From contig NW_025408677.1 of NCBI RefSeq assembly GCF_020360975.1, positions 434,001 to 498,000 of the forward strand: a stretch of 64,000 nucleotides of DNA, in the 5' to 3' direction. Below are positions 42,279-53,900 of the stretch, in pieces. Numbering within the stretch: position 1 is the first letter of the stretch; every line of letters starts with the position of its first letter. Position numbers and translations under genes: made by a program. Under the pieces are notes generated by a model. The model had not been told where the DNA came from. It saw only the letters and a program-made list of their open reading frames with translations, and made no database searches. The stretch comes from Hirsutella rhossiliensis (taxonomy: Eukaryota > Ascomycota > Sordariomycetes > Hypocreales > Ophiocordycipitaceae).

Positions 42279-43500
42279 TTACGGTAGGGAGCTCCGCTGT
42301 CTTCCTGAGAGGGCATCGGCGACTACGTTCAGTCGACCGGGGCGGTAGAGGAAACGGATGTCGAACTGGGCGAGAAAGTCGGACCATCTGATCTGTCGTA
42401 CCGAGAGCAGGCGCTTCGTAGAGAAATGGACTAAGGCTTCGTGATCGGTGATCACATCGAACTTCTGGCCTAAGAGCTCTGGGTAGAAGTGCTCTAGACT
42501 CTGTACGACGGCGAGGAGCTCTCGATCTTGGATTGGGTAGGCTCGCTCGGCCGGGGTCATGGTCTTAGAGAAGAATCCAACGGGCTTCCAGGTCTGATCA
42601 GGCTGTTCCTGCCATAGAACACCAGCTGTGGCATTCCGGGAGGCATCGGTCTCCAGTCGGGTCGGCAGTTCTGGTCTAAAGAAGGCGAGGACCGGGGCTT
42701 CGATAGCCAGGCGCTTGAGTTGATCAAATGCTTCGCGTTGCTCCGGGCCCATCACAAAGGCAACATCCTTCTTAAGCAACCGGTTCAAGGGTTCTGCCAC
42801 TCCGGAGGCGTGGTAGCAGAAAACACGGATGAAGTTGCATAGGCCAACGAATGATCGGATCGCGGTGCGGTCTCGGAGGTCTTCAAACTTCCAGTCTTGT
42901 ATCGATCGAACTTTCCGAGGGTCGACACTAAGGCCCACACCGGCTTCAAGCAGAACGCCGAGGTAGTCAACCTTGGTCACGTTAAATCTAGACTTCTTGA
43001 TGTCTCCTGAGGTTGGCCTGATGGAGTCGCCAGATCACTTCTTGACAGTCTTTCCAGTGGTCTTCTTCTTTATCCGAGTAGATCAGGACGTCATCTGCGT
43101 AGGCGCTGGCGCACCGGTCGAGGAGATCGTGAAGCTGCGCGTTGATAAACTGCTGGAACCAGGCGGGACCTACCTTCAGACCGAACGGGAGGACTTTCCA
43201 GCGGAAAGTTCCGAAACGGTGCGAAAGGCGGTCAAATACTCGGAGTCAGGGTCCATGCGGAGACGGTGGAAGGCCTGGATCACATCGATCTTCGTGAAGC
43301 GTTGAGCTTCACGGCAACCAAAGCAGTACCTTCGAGGACGGAGCGGGCGTGATGCGACTTTTAAGATGATCGTTCATCCAACGGTAGTCGATGCAGAAGC
43401 GGCGGGCGGTCGTGTTCGGTTTCGGAGCGAAGAGGACAGAAGCGGCGTGCGGACTCGGATCGGGCTCGATGAAGTCTATCTCCGGAGGTGATCGACAGTC
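42279..43500 (-). pseudogene. Second chromovirus: reverse transcriptase and RNase H
   Basis: The catalytic core SAYADDVLIYSDKEED is at about 43060-43110. After a shift at about 42980 comes KVDYLGVLLEAGVGLSVDPR, then IRSFVGLCNFIRVFCYHASG. RNase H has RLETDASRNATAGVLWQE (D), YPIQDRELLAVVQSLEHF (E) and DVITDHEALVHFSTKRLL (D), then RPGRLNVVADALSGR. Upstream parts (43120-43500, KVGPAWFQQFINAQLHDLLD-like) are in several frames. Confidence 0.83.
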
Positions 43501-43898
43501 TCTTTCTAGAGGCAGATACTTAACGGGCGTGCGGTACGATGGGGTCCTGTCGGCGAAAGAGGCTTCTCAAGCTCTAGGACTACATCGTGACCGGGTCGGC
43601 TCGAAGGTAGGTGTGGGCCTCTTTCTTCGAGAAGAATCCTCTAGATGGGTGAGCTGGGGCGGTAGACGACTACGGACACAAGCAACATGCTCAGGGTCTT
43701 CTCCTGAGGGAACGGAATGCTTTGTCCCTGGTAGGTCTTCTGATCCGGGAGACTTTAGCAACGGTTCGAGCACTAGGGACGGTCTGGTCAAGGCCGGAGC
43801 TTGGCTCGAGCTGGACTGGATCCCGGGCATCAACGGTTCGAGTTCGTTCCACTGTTCGAATCTCTCGTGAGACTCTACTTGGCAGACCAGGGCGTTAA

Positions 43899-44750
43899 TC
43901 AGGGCTTGATCTTCGGAGGCTTGGACCGAGGCGACGGAGACGAAGTCGGTAGCAGGGGCGGTCGTGAGCTGAAAACGGACAGACTTCTTGGCAGACGGAG
44001 ACTTGGACTGAAACGACGGAGACGGAGTCGGTAACGGGTCGGGACAGAGGCCGGAGGAGCTTGATCAGAGCGGCGCCAGTTCTTGTGGAGGATCCGGTAG
44101 CGTTTCTCCTCTTTCTCGAGCAGGCGGTTCCGCCTCTCAGCGTCGGCCTGGATCTTAGGGTCGATCCGACCCGAGAGCGGGGCTTGACGAGAGAGCTGGA
44201 TCGTCGGGAGATTCTGGCCAGATGATCTGTCGGGCGGCGCAGTCAAGCAGGAGGCGCTTCTCCGCATCCAGAAAAGACCGATAAAGATATCATGGCCACA
44301 CTCAGCTATATCAAATGTCTCGTTTGCGAACGAACGGCCATCGATGACGAAAGTGGCGACCAGCTGTTTCTGGATATAGCCGGCTGGCTTTCCACGGAAG
44401 TCTTGGAGGGGAATCCGACTCGGGAGCTCCTTAATCTGGGCTCCGAGTCTTTGGGCGGCGGACTGGGCGAAGGTTGGGCTAACCAGCAAACGGGTTTCGG
44501 CTCCGGTATCACAGAGGGAGCGGGCAGGTAAGCTCACACCATCCACTTGGACTTGACTTGGCAGAGTGAATGACTTGCTAGACCTACTCGCTATCTGTGA
44601 CACCTTAGGGACCATCAAGGAGTCTTGTGATGGTCCTATTCGTTTCCGAATCTTGATCAGAGTCGTTGGCAGGGACAGGGACGGAGGCGACACGGGAGAC
44701 AGCATGGGTGCGGTCGGGACAGTCGCGAGAGAGTGCCCTGTTTTCCACAA
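43899..44750 (-). pseudogene. Second chromovirus: protease and linker
   Basis: Aspartic protease with the active site in RSLCDTGAETRLLVSPTFA and the second signature in DIAECGHDIFIGLFWM. A Ser/Pro-rich linker precedes it and a basic stretch (AERRNRLLEKEEKRYRILHK) follows. The DTG is intact here, unlike in the other chromovirus. Confidence 0.8.
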
Positions 44751-45682
44751 ATAAAGCAGGTGCCATTATCCCAATGGACCCTTTCTCATCGTCGGTCAAG
44801 GCTCTGCCAGCATCACGCGAGGTGATAGGGTCGAGCCGGTCTTGTTCGGAGTCTTGGCGGTAGTCGGAGCAGTCTTAGTCGGCGCGCGGCGAGATCGGTC
44901 GGAAGAGCGGGAGTCCTGTGTCTGCCTCATACTCCTCTTCTGGCAGTGGACAGCGTCCTTAATGAACCCACAGAAAACCTCGTAGGTCACGGACTCGTCA
45001 CGGGTCTTGGTCAAGAGGCTGTTATCTAGGTTGGCCGGGATGTGCTGCCACAAGGTATGCTTCATCTGGTCCTCGGGCACACGACCGGTCGCAGTTAAGT
45101 AGTCAAATTCCGCAAGGAAGTCCACAATGTCGGTCTTCCCATTCACGGTAAACTGGAGGCGTTGCAGGCGGTCAAGAGCCTCGGAAAGCTCATTCGGATT
45201 GCCATAGGCGGACTCGAGGGCTTGATCATCTCTGCCACTCCAGAGAAGGGTCGAGTGTCAGAGGAGAAGCGGGTTTCAAGTGCTCGGCGGGCTTTTCCTC
45301 GAGCAGGTTATACAGACAGACCATCCGGCTGTTCTCAGTCCGGAAGGTTCGTACGTCTTCGTCAAATTTGTTCTTTATGCTCAGGATGAAGGAATGGAAC
45401 TCGTCCTTCTTTCCTGAGAACGTCGCGGAGGCCTTGATGCGCGATTTGGCGGCGTCGCTGTACTCGGGGTTCTTGCCCTCTGGGAAGGGGGCAAAAACAG
45501 GCCAGGCAGCTTTGCCTGTTGGTCGGAAGGCCGGGCCATTTGGGCCGGCAAAAGCAGTCGAGGGCTCCCGGTGCTGTCGATTTGATTCAACAGACAGAGA
45601 GCGTTCATTTAGACGGGCCGTTAAGGCCGCAATCTGTTCCTCATCTCGCGGATGAGAGCGTCTTGGGGCTCGGGGCAGCCAT
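44700..45682 (-). pseudogene. Second chromovirus: gag
   Basis: Likely ATG at 45682 (MAAPSPKTLSS). It continues in shifting frames: EEQIAALTARLNERSLSVES, FSGKKDEFHSFILSIKNKFD, then 44796-45146 NGKTDIVDFLAEFDYLTATG, QMKHTLWQHIPANLD and FCGFIKDAVHCQKRSMRQ. The zinc knuckle (GTCFICGKQGTLSR / RDCPDRT) is split by a shift near 44730 and its His is lost. At least four frameshifts. Confidence 0.75.
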
Positions 45683-45865
45683 GGCTACTATTTCGGATTC
45701 AGTGGCTTGGCCAGCAAGCCGGGTGGAACGGCGAGGCTGATCAGAGGCAGGGCTTCCTCGGATATCATAGTCGCGAGGTGATAGGTGTCGGAAATGATAC
45801 CACGCGGAATCACGGTCAGATGCCTGCACGAGCAGGGACGGTCGGAGGTCAGACGGGACGAATCC

Positions 45866-45979
45866 CTTGGTCGGAACGGTTGGTCGGACGGCTACACACA
45901 CGCGTAGTCTTGGTCGGAACGGACGTGATCTCAGCCTTGAGGATCACTTGGTCGGTGGTCGGAGTCTTGGTCGGAACGG
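45866..45979 (-). repeat. Three 14-bp repeats in the leader of the second chromovirus
   Basis: CTTGGTCGGAACGG at 45866, 45909 and 45966 (plus-strand sequence), between primer-binding site and gag. Same position as the 9-bp repeats of the other chromovirus, but unrelated in sequence. Confidence 0.8.
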
Positions 45980-46068
45980 TCAGAACGGATGCGCTGGATT
46001 TACGTCAGGCGCGTGTGACGTGAAAGCTCGGTGCCTATTTGCTTAATCGCTGGCAAGCGATCTTATTG

Positions 46069-46078
46069 AGCTTTGAGT
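46069..46078 (-). promoter_or_regulatory. Self-priming primer-binding site of the second chromovirus
   Basis: Minus-strand ACTCAAAGCT, two bases after the 5' LTR. It is the exact complement of AGCTTTGAGT inside the LTR (46144-46153), which lies about 45 bases after the TATA box TATATAAG. This fits Tf1-type self-priming. Confidence 0.7.
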
Positions 46079-46080
46079 AG

Positions 46081-46301
46081 TGTTACGGCCAGGCACATAC
46101 GAGCCTTGACGGCTATAAAGATGTATTGGCACTATGAACAAAGACTCAAAGCTAAGGAGCAAGAAAGGAAGACTAGACTACACGACCGAGCGGGCCCTTA
46201 TATAGACACGAGGTCGCGCGTGGGCACGTGATGCTGCTTGGGCACGTGACACTGGTGAGGTTCTGCGCTGGCTCTCTACGCCGGCGCCCAGGGTCGTGAC
46301 A
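46081..46301 (-). repeat. 5' LTR of the second chromovirus
   Basis: 221 bp. Minus strand begins TGTCACGACC and ends GGCCGTAACA. TATATAAG at about 46198-46205. It has two CACGTGCCCA-type G-box-like motifs (CACGTG) in U3. Confidence 0.93.
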
Positions 46302-46366
46302 CTTAGCAAATATCTACACCGAGCTGCAATCTTACAACACTCCGTCCACAACTTCGGATCTCGTCA

Positions 46367-46952
46367 TCATTCCCTTCCGGACCTTCCCTCTCTAGTGATC
46401 TTCTCTCGGCACGCATGCCTTTTTGTGAACCTTCCAGTCCGCCTTTTGGTGTTCTTTCCGCAGTATGCCACTGCATGACATCTGCCGCAGCGACTCACGC
46501 CCGCGGTCGTCCCGCATACTTTGCACAACGTGGCCTCCGTGCAACCAGTGCGTCCTAAGAACCCGTCGCGTGTTTCGTGCTCTTGCCGCATTTCCCATCA
46601 TCAGTTGCATTTCCTGTCTCATTTCCACCTCGCACTGCCCGCTTCCGCATAAAGATGTGACCCAAACTATAATGCGAGCTTCGTCCGCGTGCAGCAAAGA
46701 TATTGGACTCTGTAGGATATCTGTCGCAAACCGCCCGCAGCATTCGCAGAAAGCCCCCGACGCGCTGCGACATCTTGATTCATGCTCCTTCATGAGAGGC
46801 ATCATGGCCTGTGCAAATTGTTCCTTGTATTCAGCATCCTCTCCGGCGCGGTTTGCGCCGGTGATGAGGCTCCGGGCAATGCCGTGGCTGCGTATGAATT
46901 GCTTGGCACCGATTTGGCACATGAATTCGAATCGAACCGTGGACGTTGCCAT
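46367..46952 (-). pseudogene. MYND zinc-finger gene, copy B
   Basis: ATG at 46952. About 150 residues are open: FEFMCQIGAKQFIRSHGIAR, then KEQFAQAMMPLMKEHESRCR, a Cys-rich part CECCGRFATDILQSPISLLH and TSLCGSGQCEVEMRQEMQLM. A shift near 46590 moves the MYND finger into the frame 46367-46591: LCKVCGTTAGVSRCGRCHAV, AYCGKNTKRRTG and a final HAC pair, matching C-x2-C...C-x2-C-x-A-x-YC-K...H-x3-C. MYND fingers usually mediate protein contacts. It sits at the right part of copy B, past the inserted chromovirus, as in copy A. Not found in copy C. Confidence 0.8.
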
Positions 46953-47006
46953 AACTGACTTGGCCGTGATTTAGATGCTATGGGTGATAATGCGTAGGTA
47001 GGTACG

Positions 47007-47361
47007 TGCCTTGAGGAACGAAAAGGCTCTTCTGGACGCGAAAAAAACCCCAAAAACCCCCAAACCTACTTTACCCTCGAAACCCTTGGCTTCTGATTGG
47101 AGAACCCATCTTGGCTGCTGATTGGAGAGCTTTTAAATCCCGGCTTCCCTTGGTCGCTTAATGATTACTTACCCTTTCGTCCTAGCCCCTTTGTTTCGCC
47201 TTCCGGCGCAGTTCGCCCTCCGGTCCTGCCAGCGACCTAACCTCGCGACTAGGACTCAGCTCCTCGTGAAACCGGTTTTTGGCCTTTTCCGACCAAACCC
47301 CTCTCCGCACCCCTGACACGAGCATGGTGCCGTCCAGCGCCTGCGCCCGGCATCGCGATAG
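47007..47361. other. Left non-coding end of copy C
   Basis: Terminal unit, CTCTTCTGGACGCG, A and C runs, TACCCTCGAAACCCTTGGCT, and a doubled CTTGGCTGCTGATTGGAGA-like segment (47087-47130). No gene. Confidence 0.6.
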
Positions 47362-49805
47362 CTACACGTCCAGGCCCGTGCCTTTAGAGTCCAGGGAATC
47401 AACGTCTAGCCATCCCGAGGCCTCGCGGACAGTCTTGTCGCTCAGCTGGCCCAGCCTCGCTTCTGCGTCTGTCATCTCGTCTGGCACCTTGTTGCCCACC
47501 AGGTCCCTCTCCCGCAATTTCGAGACCAGCATAATGCCGTCCAGCGTCGGGCAGCGAGACAGCTGCACGTACAGGCTGTACGGGTCGCACTGCGAGGACA
47601 CGGCGCGTCCGTCGATGTTTGACGTCCGCGTTCCCCGCAGCTCCAGAGCTACACGCTCGAGCGTCCTGCCCTGCACTTTATAGTCTGTGCACGCGAAGGC
47701 TGCCGTACAGGGCAGGCCCTTTCGGCTGACGTCGTTCTGCTGCCACGGCCTCTTTCGCTGGCACTGTATTTTGACCGTCATGGGCGTCAACAGGACCGTG
47801 CCTGGCGGCATCCCGACGAAGTGAACGTCGTTCGTCGTCTCCGACTCCAGCATTATCCCCGCCGGCGGCCCGAAATGGACCGTCGTGTCTGCCGTGATAC
47901 GATGCCCCGGGTACGACTTGTCGAGGACGACCTCCAGCGCCGTGTAGCCGGCGCCGTTCACCAGCTTTAGCCCCTGATGGGTGTTATGGTTCACGACGAC
48001 CGGCATCCCCGGCACGAACATGAAGACGGCCGGCACCGGGATCGCGCTGTCGTCGCCCTGGTTCAGCATCATGATGGCCTCTTCCTCCGTCGGCAGGGCC
48101 TCCTTCCACGTATGATCCGAGATGAAGATGCGCATCACTGACCGCTGCTGGGCCCGGAACGCCAAGCTGGCCTCCATGTTGAGGTTCCACCGGTTCCTGT
48201 TCAGCGGCGTCACCACGGTGATGCACGTCTCCCACGGGATCCGCCTGCCTTCCCGGTAGCATCTTGAGTTGAGGAGGTCCAGATCCGAGCGGTCCTGCAC
48301 GCCCAGTCGAATCCGCCTTAGCAGCCTCTGCAATTCCGGATCTCCGCGGCGCGCACCTGCTCGTCCAGCATGACCGTGGTCGTGAATCTCTTCCACAACG
48401 CGTGCGCCTTGTCGTGCTGGTGCCGTGTCTCGGCCTTGAAGGAGCTGTCTACGTCCCACGAGACGGCGGTGCTGGGAGGAGGATCGAGCGTTCTTGGACG
48501 GGGCGGAATTGGTGGAAGTCTCCGCAGAAGAGGACGATCGGAATACCTCCAAAATCCTGGTGCGACCCGCGCAGCCGGCAGAGCTGCTCGTTCACCGCGT
48601 GTAGCGTCCGCGCCCCGAGCATGCTCACCTCGTCGATGACGAGCACGTCCTTCTCCTGCCAGTCCATCCGGGATTGCCCGTCGACGAACCGCTCCGCCTG
48701 TTTCGGCAGTCGCACCCCGTCGAGATCCTTGGCCGCGTTTGCGGCTGCCGCGAGATCTTTCGAGAACCCGCAGGCGGAGTGGATCGTAATGCCGTTGATC
48801 CGCGCTGCTGCCGTCCCCGACGTCGCCGTTATCATCAGACGATTCGATTGATCCTTGGACGCGAAGAGCTCGACGAGCGCCTCGATGACTCGTGACTTGC
48901 CCGTTCCGCCCTCTCCACCGACGAACTGGCACAGCTGGCGTACGTTGCTTTTCTCCCCGCGCCGTATCAGGTCAAGCTGGCGGCATATAATTAGGAAGGC
49001 GATCGCCTGCTTCTTGTTTAGCGTGAGCCGCGCTGCCAGGGCCTTGCCCGCCTCGAGGAAGGAGGTTGAGGCACCGAACCGGATCTCCATTCCCGCGCTG
49101 GCCCCGCTACTCCTTCCTCGAGCTCCGCTGCCGTCATCTGGACGTCGTCATCCCCGAAACCCGTGAGCACGCCCCGCACGCCGCGCGGCGACCAGTCACC
49201 GGTGCCGTGGACAGGCTTTGTATGCCCCGTATCATCTTCTCCTCTCCTGGATGCGCGGATTTGCTGCGACTTTATGGCCCTAACCTCACTTTGCGGCGGT
49301 ATGGTGGCTCCGGAGAATGCCCGCCCCGGATGTTGATTCGTCTTGGGCCCCGTTCGGGTAGTATTGTGGCCTGGACCTCGGAAGAAGAGGACAGCGCCGA
49401 TTGCTGAAATCGGCTGAGCTCCTGCATCATCGCCGTGAGCTCCGGCGAGCCGGCCGTGATTTGGTTCGGCCCGATCGAGCTTCTGACAACGTCGATTAGG
49501 CGATTCGTGCTTCCCGCACTGTCGGCCTGGTATCCCGATCCGGGCTCGACACCCACCTCCCCGGTGCCGTCCTCGTCCGGACGTACTGCCGTGGGGTCGC
49601 CGTCACCGGACGAGGCCGCCCACTGCCGTGCGTCCCGCTTTGCATCTTCGGCCGACCGTCGCAGCAACTGCACGTTATCGACGAAACATGATATCCTCGG
49701 GGCCAGGGCTGCTCGTTGCCGCCCCCATATGCAGTTGATGTCGCCCCTTTCTTCGTCTAAGAAAGACTCCACGGCACGAACAGCGCAAGATGCTGCACAG
49801 CCGCT

Positions 49806-49866
49806 CTTCGCCATGGAAATTAGCCTTCTCGACCCGGCGCCTCCGGCCCGTCGACGACAAACGCAC
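49806..49866 (-). other. Intron 2 of Rep-helicase, copy C (61 bp)
   Basis: TACCGAAG, then GTGCGT; GGCTAAT; 3' GGCGAAG, then AGCGGCTGTGCAGC. Same site as in A, B and D. Confidence 0.75.
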
Positions 49867-50922
49867 CTTCGGTAGCACGACCCTTCGTCGTCTTCGTCGA
49901 AATCCTTGCTCAAATACCCGTCGAGGCAGACCGTGGCCTGCTTGCCCGGTCGCCTGAGCACCTGCGCCCAACGGCCTCCCGGAGCCCAGCCGCTCTCGAA
50001 CGGGACCTCCCCCCAGCCGGCGGGCCCCTCGTCCCTTTCGTTGCGCTTCAGCCTGACCAGCGAAACGTAGTCGTAGAGACACAGCCCTCGAAGGACGTCT
50101 CCCCGATGACGGTATGCCTCGACACGGCAAATCCTCTGGCCTGCTTCTTCGACGAGTATTGACTCGTCCACAGAGCCATCTGCAACGGCTGCGCCGCTTT
50201 CTCGTCGAAGGTGCGGCCATTGTCGGAAGACTTGCCAGTAGAGCAACGATACGTTCAGGAACGCCCAAGCACTGCCATTCGTCAGTTCAGTCGCGCATCC
50301 CAGGAGGTCCGCGACGACCTCGACCTGCGATAACGGCCTCCGTAAACACGCGATTCGCCACCTTCATCAGGAACTGCCGTGTCTTATTCTGCCTGCCATC
50401 GTCACCGGCACCACTGTCTCCACGAACCTCCGCGCCGTCGGCCATTCCGTCACCTGCCCTGGGAGGCAAGAGATCCGCGGCGGCGGCGACGCGCTTCCAT
50501 ACAGGGTCCTCCACCTTGGTCGCATAGTTTGTGACGTAAAGATGAGGGCCATCGTCTTACGCTGTGTGGCGATGAAAGATATGTCATGGTTGTGGCGAAG
50601 CCCCACGGCAATGGCCTTGTTCCACCGATTCACCATGCTGTGCGACCTCCGAATCCGCAGCACGCCGTCTCCCGTGAAGGCCGTCTCGTCGACCAGTCCC
50701 CACGGCGCCTTGAAACGACATAAATCGCCCTTGCGCCCCCTTGCCCAGCGAGTACTTGACGCAGGTCGGGCTGTGGGTATGGATCTGCGTCGCGCCGGCA
50801 CAGAAGTTCGCTTCCTCGTCGAACGAGGCTGAAAATTGCCGTTCGTCGCCCAGAAATTGCGATATATCTGACGTCACCGATCGCTCGGCCTGCATTGCGC
50901 AGAAGCCTTCCTGGTCCAGATC

Positions 50923-50994
50923 CTGTCTTGTTCGTCAGCTTTCTCGGCTTTGACAGACGGAGGACGCAGGTCAACACGCCGGCCCCGCTCATAC
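50923..50994 (-). other. Intron 1 of Rep-helicase, copy C (72 bp)
   Basis: TTTCCGAG, then GTATGA; AGCTGACGA branch site; 3' AAGACAG, then GATCTGGACCAGGAAGG. Same site as in A, B and D. Confidence 0.85.
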
Positions 50995-53262
50995 CTCGGA
51001 AAGACACTGTCGACGTATCTGACGATGCGTTCTCGGTATGCCGCTTGATCCTCGCCGTCGATATCGGCAAGCATCGAGCTTAGATGCACGTTGCCCTGCA
51101 GCCAGAGCAGTCCGTGAACATGGAGCGCTCCACGCTCGTTGGTCTCGACGGCACCGTAATAGTGGCTGATGCGCCCGAACACCGACTCCTCGCCCACTCT
51201 CACGTAATGTTCGAAGAACAACGTCATTTCTCGGTGGAAGAATTCGGCCGAGCTTAACGGGTCCGAGATGGCCAGCCGCGCACGTTTGAACGCCTTGTCG
51301 AGGCCTTGCAGGAATGCCTCGGCCGCTGCGGGATCACGTGCGGTATGCCGCCAGTCTCAGCTTCACCGGGTTCGTGATGTCGTTCGGGTTGAGCGTGAAC
51401 CAGATTGCAGGCACGCCACGACATAAGATGAGTGACTGGATCTTGCGCCGCATGCTCAGACGGAGCTCCCTCGACATGGGCTGCCGATAGCCGTACAGCG
51501 AAAGGCATCTTAGAAGCTCCTTGACGCCATCGTCGGTAGTCTTGCCCGACGTCTCCAGCTCCGCCCTGGCGGCCGCTAACCTATCCGCTGTCAGCGACCG
51601 TACGATGCGCTCCACCTCGGCGAAGTTCTTCCGCGTCGCGCTGAGCATGCTGACCCGACGATTCTTCGACCGCACATCCATATTGAAAACGAGAAACGAG
51701 AAGATGGTATGCGTCGCGAATCGGCCACCATGGCGCCGCAGCACAATGCCGGCCCAGGTCCGAAGGCTTATGTTCCGAGACGACAGAAGATCTCGCGCCG
51801 CCGTCTCTTCTCCAGCAGCCGTACCCGCCAATTGACCGGCCCCTCGGGTCCTAAGATGACTTCCTCCGCGAGCCGTGGTCCTCCAAATCCGAACGGCAGT
51901 AGGGTGGGAAAGGTCTTGGCGAAGAACGAGGCGTCGAGCGAGTCGGCGAATTCGTCTCCGCGACAAACGTGGATGTATGGCTCGCGGACATCCGTGCCTT
52001 CTTGACCCGCCTCCGCCGACCTTATCCATGCCCTCGGCCCTTGCGGTCGTTCTCGGCCCCATCGCCACCCACGGCATTGCACGCAAAGCGGAGCTTCTGC
52101 GTCCGACACTTCCGGCGGTCCGTCCAATGCAAACATGCCGGAAGAGGTGATCTCGTTGATCGTTTTGGCTCTGTCATCGGGCTCAGCATCGTCAGTCCCG
52201 TCCGCTCCACTCCTCGGATTCTCGACTCCCCCTGTCCAATACGTCTTGTCCTTGGAGGAGCTGGGCGAGGACTCCTTCGATCTCCGCCGGACTATCGTCG
52301 TCCATGGCCCGCTCTGCGGGCGGCACGACCTGCGCCGTTCGCGTCTTCTCCCACGCAGACGGCTCGTTCCGCTCCATGCGGTCGTAGACCACCCGCGGCA
52401 CACCGTGTGATGGTGTTCCCCAGCTATCCATTTCCGCCCTATCAATCTCAATATCGGCGTAATGGGGGTTATTCTTCTTCAACCAGATAAGCGCTCTCTC
52501 GACGACTTGACGCCTCACCGACAAGAGACCCGATAAGTCGCACGGTGCTGGCTTCTCCGCGCCCTGCCACGAGACGTGGATCTCGTCCATTGTTTGCCAG
52601 AGCGGGTGCGGGAGCACCCTTCTCGCCAGCTCCTGCACGTTGTTTGGAAACACCGTGATGTGGCCCTTGACATGTCTCGGATACCTCACTGCCTGCGTCT
52701 GCCCGCCCGGAATGTTATACCTCGTCACAAAGCCGTAACACGAGTTCAACGAGATGAGCTTCTCTTCGACCGGCGTCAGCCCTTCAGCTCGTCGGGAACA
52801 TGTGCTCGCATCCGAGGCGACTGTGAAGGTGGACCGCCGACGACAGGCTCCCGCGCCCCAAGCATCGGGCACACTCCACACAAACCGAGACGGGCTCACC
52901 CCGGAAAGCAGCTTCGGCACGCAAATGGTGAGCGCTCACCCCGAGGAACGGGACTTGATAGCCACTGATCCCACGGAATCTCCCTCAACTCCTTCCTTGT
53001 ACGCTTGCGGTAACACAGCCTGCAGGTCATTATCGGCAAGGTGCTCACATCGTGGAACGCCCGATAAAACTTTCGCACCGTCGATACCTTCCTCTCATGC
53101 GGTATTGGTGTGCACCAGGTTTGCTCCTTAGACAGCCTTTCCTTCGCGACGAATTCCCCTTCGAGGTAAAGCAAGACACTGGCCAAATCCTCTGCCTGCA
53201 GCTCACTCCTCCTCTGCCTCGGATGGCTTCCTCGAGTACGTTTCGTCGGGGTCTGGTCTCGG

Positions 53263-53900
53263 TCACGCTGGCGGTTCCTCTTTCTCTGTTCTACGGCCTG
53301 CGAGGATCTTTCCGCTGCCTCGTCTCGCCACGGCCGATCTTGTTCTCCCGCCGCCGCCTGGCGTGATGGCCGTGGTGGCAACCATCCGGATGACTGCGTA
53401 TCTCCTGCCCTGCCTTGCATCTCTCTGGGTTGGGTTGGCTGAACGAGGGCTCCTGACGACTCCAGACGACATCGTGACAGCGGTTGCCGGCCAATCCTGT
53501 CCCGCCTGGCATCCGGATGACTGTATATCTCCCGCTCTATCTTCTATTGCTCTAGGTTGGATTGGCCGAATGAGGCGCTCCCTGACGGCTGTAGACGAAA
53601 TCCCGACACTGTTTGCCGGCCGACCCTGTCCTTTCTGGCGTGATGGCGGCGGTGGCCACCGTCCGGATGACTGCGTATCTCCTGCGCCATCATCCATCTC
53701 TTGAGGTCGGATTGGCCGAACCAGAAGCTCCCTGACGACTCTAGGCGAGTTCCCGACAGGGCTTGCCGGCCGATCCTGTCCTCCTGGGCGGCAGGTGTCC
53801 TCGGAGCCCATTGGCCCTGTCCGCGCACCACGGCTTCGCCTTCCAGACGTGCCCTCTGGACGCCCTCCACGAGCCCTCCTTCGAGGAGGAACTATCGACG
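53263..53900 (-). repeat. N-terminal peptide repeats of copy C
   Basis: Repeated module of roughly 120-130 bp seen on the plus strand as GGTTGGATTGGCCGAA ... TTGCCGGCCGA ... CGGATGACTG. The minus strand encodes GRPANSVGISSTAVRERLIR, PIQPRAIEDRAGDIQSSG and similar, three to four times. Confidence 0.75.

Larger units (their letters stand above)
40266..46301 (-). mobile_element. Second Ty3/Gypsy chromovirus, 6036 bp
   Basis: Two 221-bp LTRs (40266-40486, 46081-46301), identical by eye, and a 5-bp target duplication CTTAG. Transcribed on the minus strand. Order: 5' LTR, primer-binding site, leader with repeats, gag, protease, reverse transcriptase, RNase H, integrase, chromodomain, polypurine tract (GACGGGGGG at about 40490-40498), 3' LTR. 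Unlike the LTRs, the internal reading frames are heavily broken. A different lineage from the element at 5007-10337. Confidence 0.92.
30764..47006 (-). mobile_element. Helitron-like family 2, copy B (split by a chromovirus)
   Basis: Left end TGCCTTGAGGAACGAAAGGC at 30764. Rep-helicase gene 31014-38398 (minus), accessory gene 38740-40182 (plus), MYND gene 46367-46952 (minus). The chromovirus 40266-46301 sits between the last two. The normal right end (TCGTTCCTCAAGGC plus hairpin) is absent: sequence passes directly into the left end of copy C at 47007. B and C are close relatives. Confidence 0.75.

Noticed and set aside
40266..46301. Repeat-induced point mutation as the cause of the broken genes
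   Set aside because: The breaks seen are mainly indels and the LTRs are identical; a C-to-T pattern could not be measured by eye, so no claim is made.
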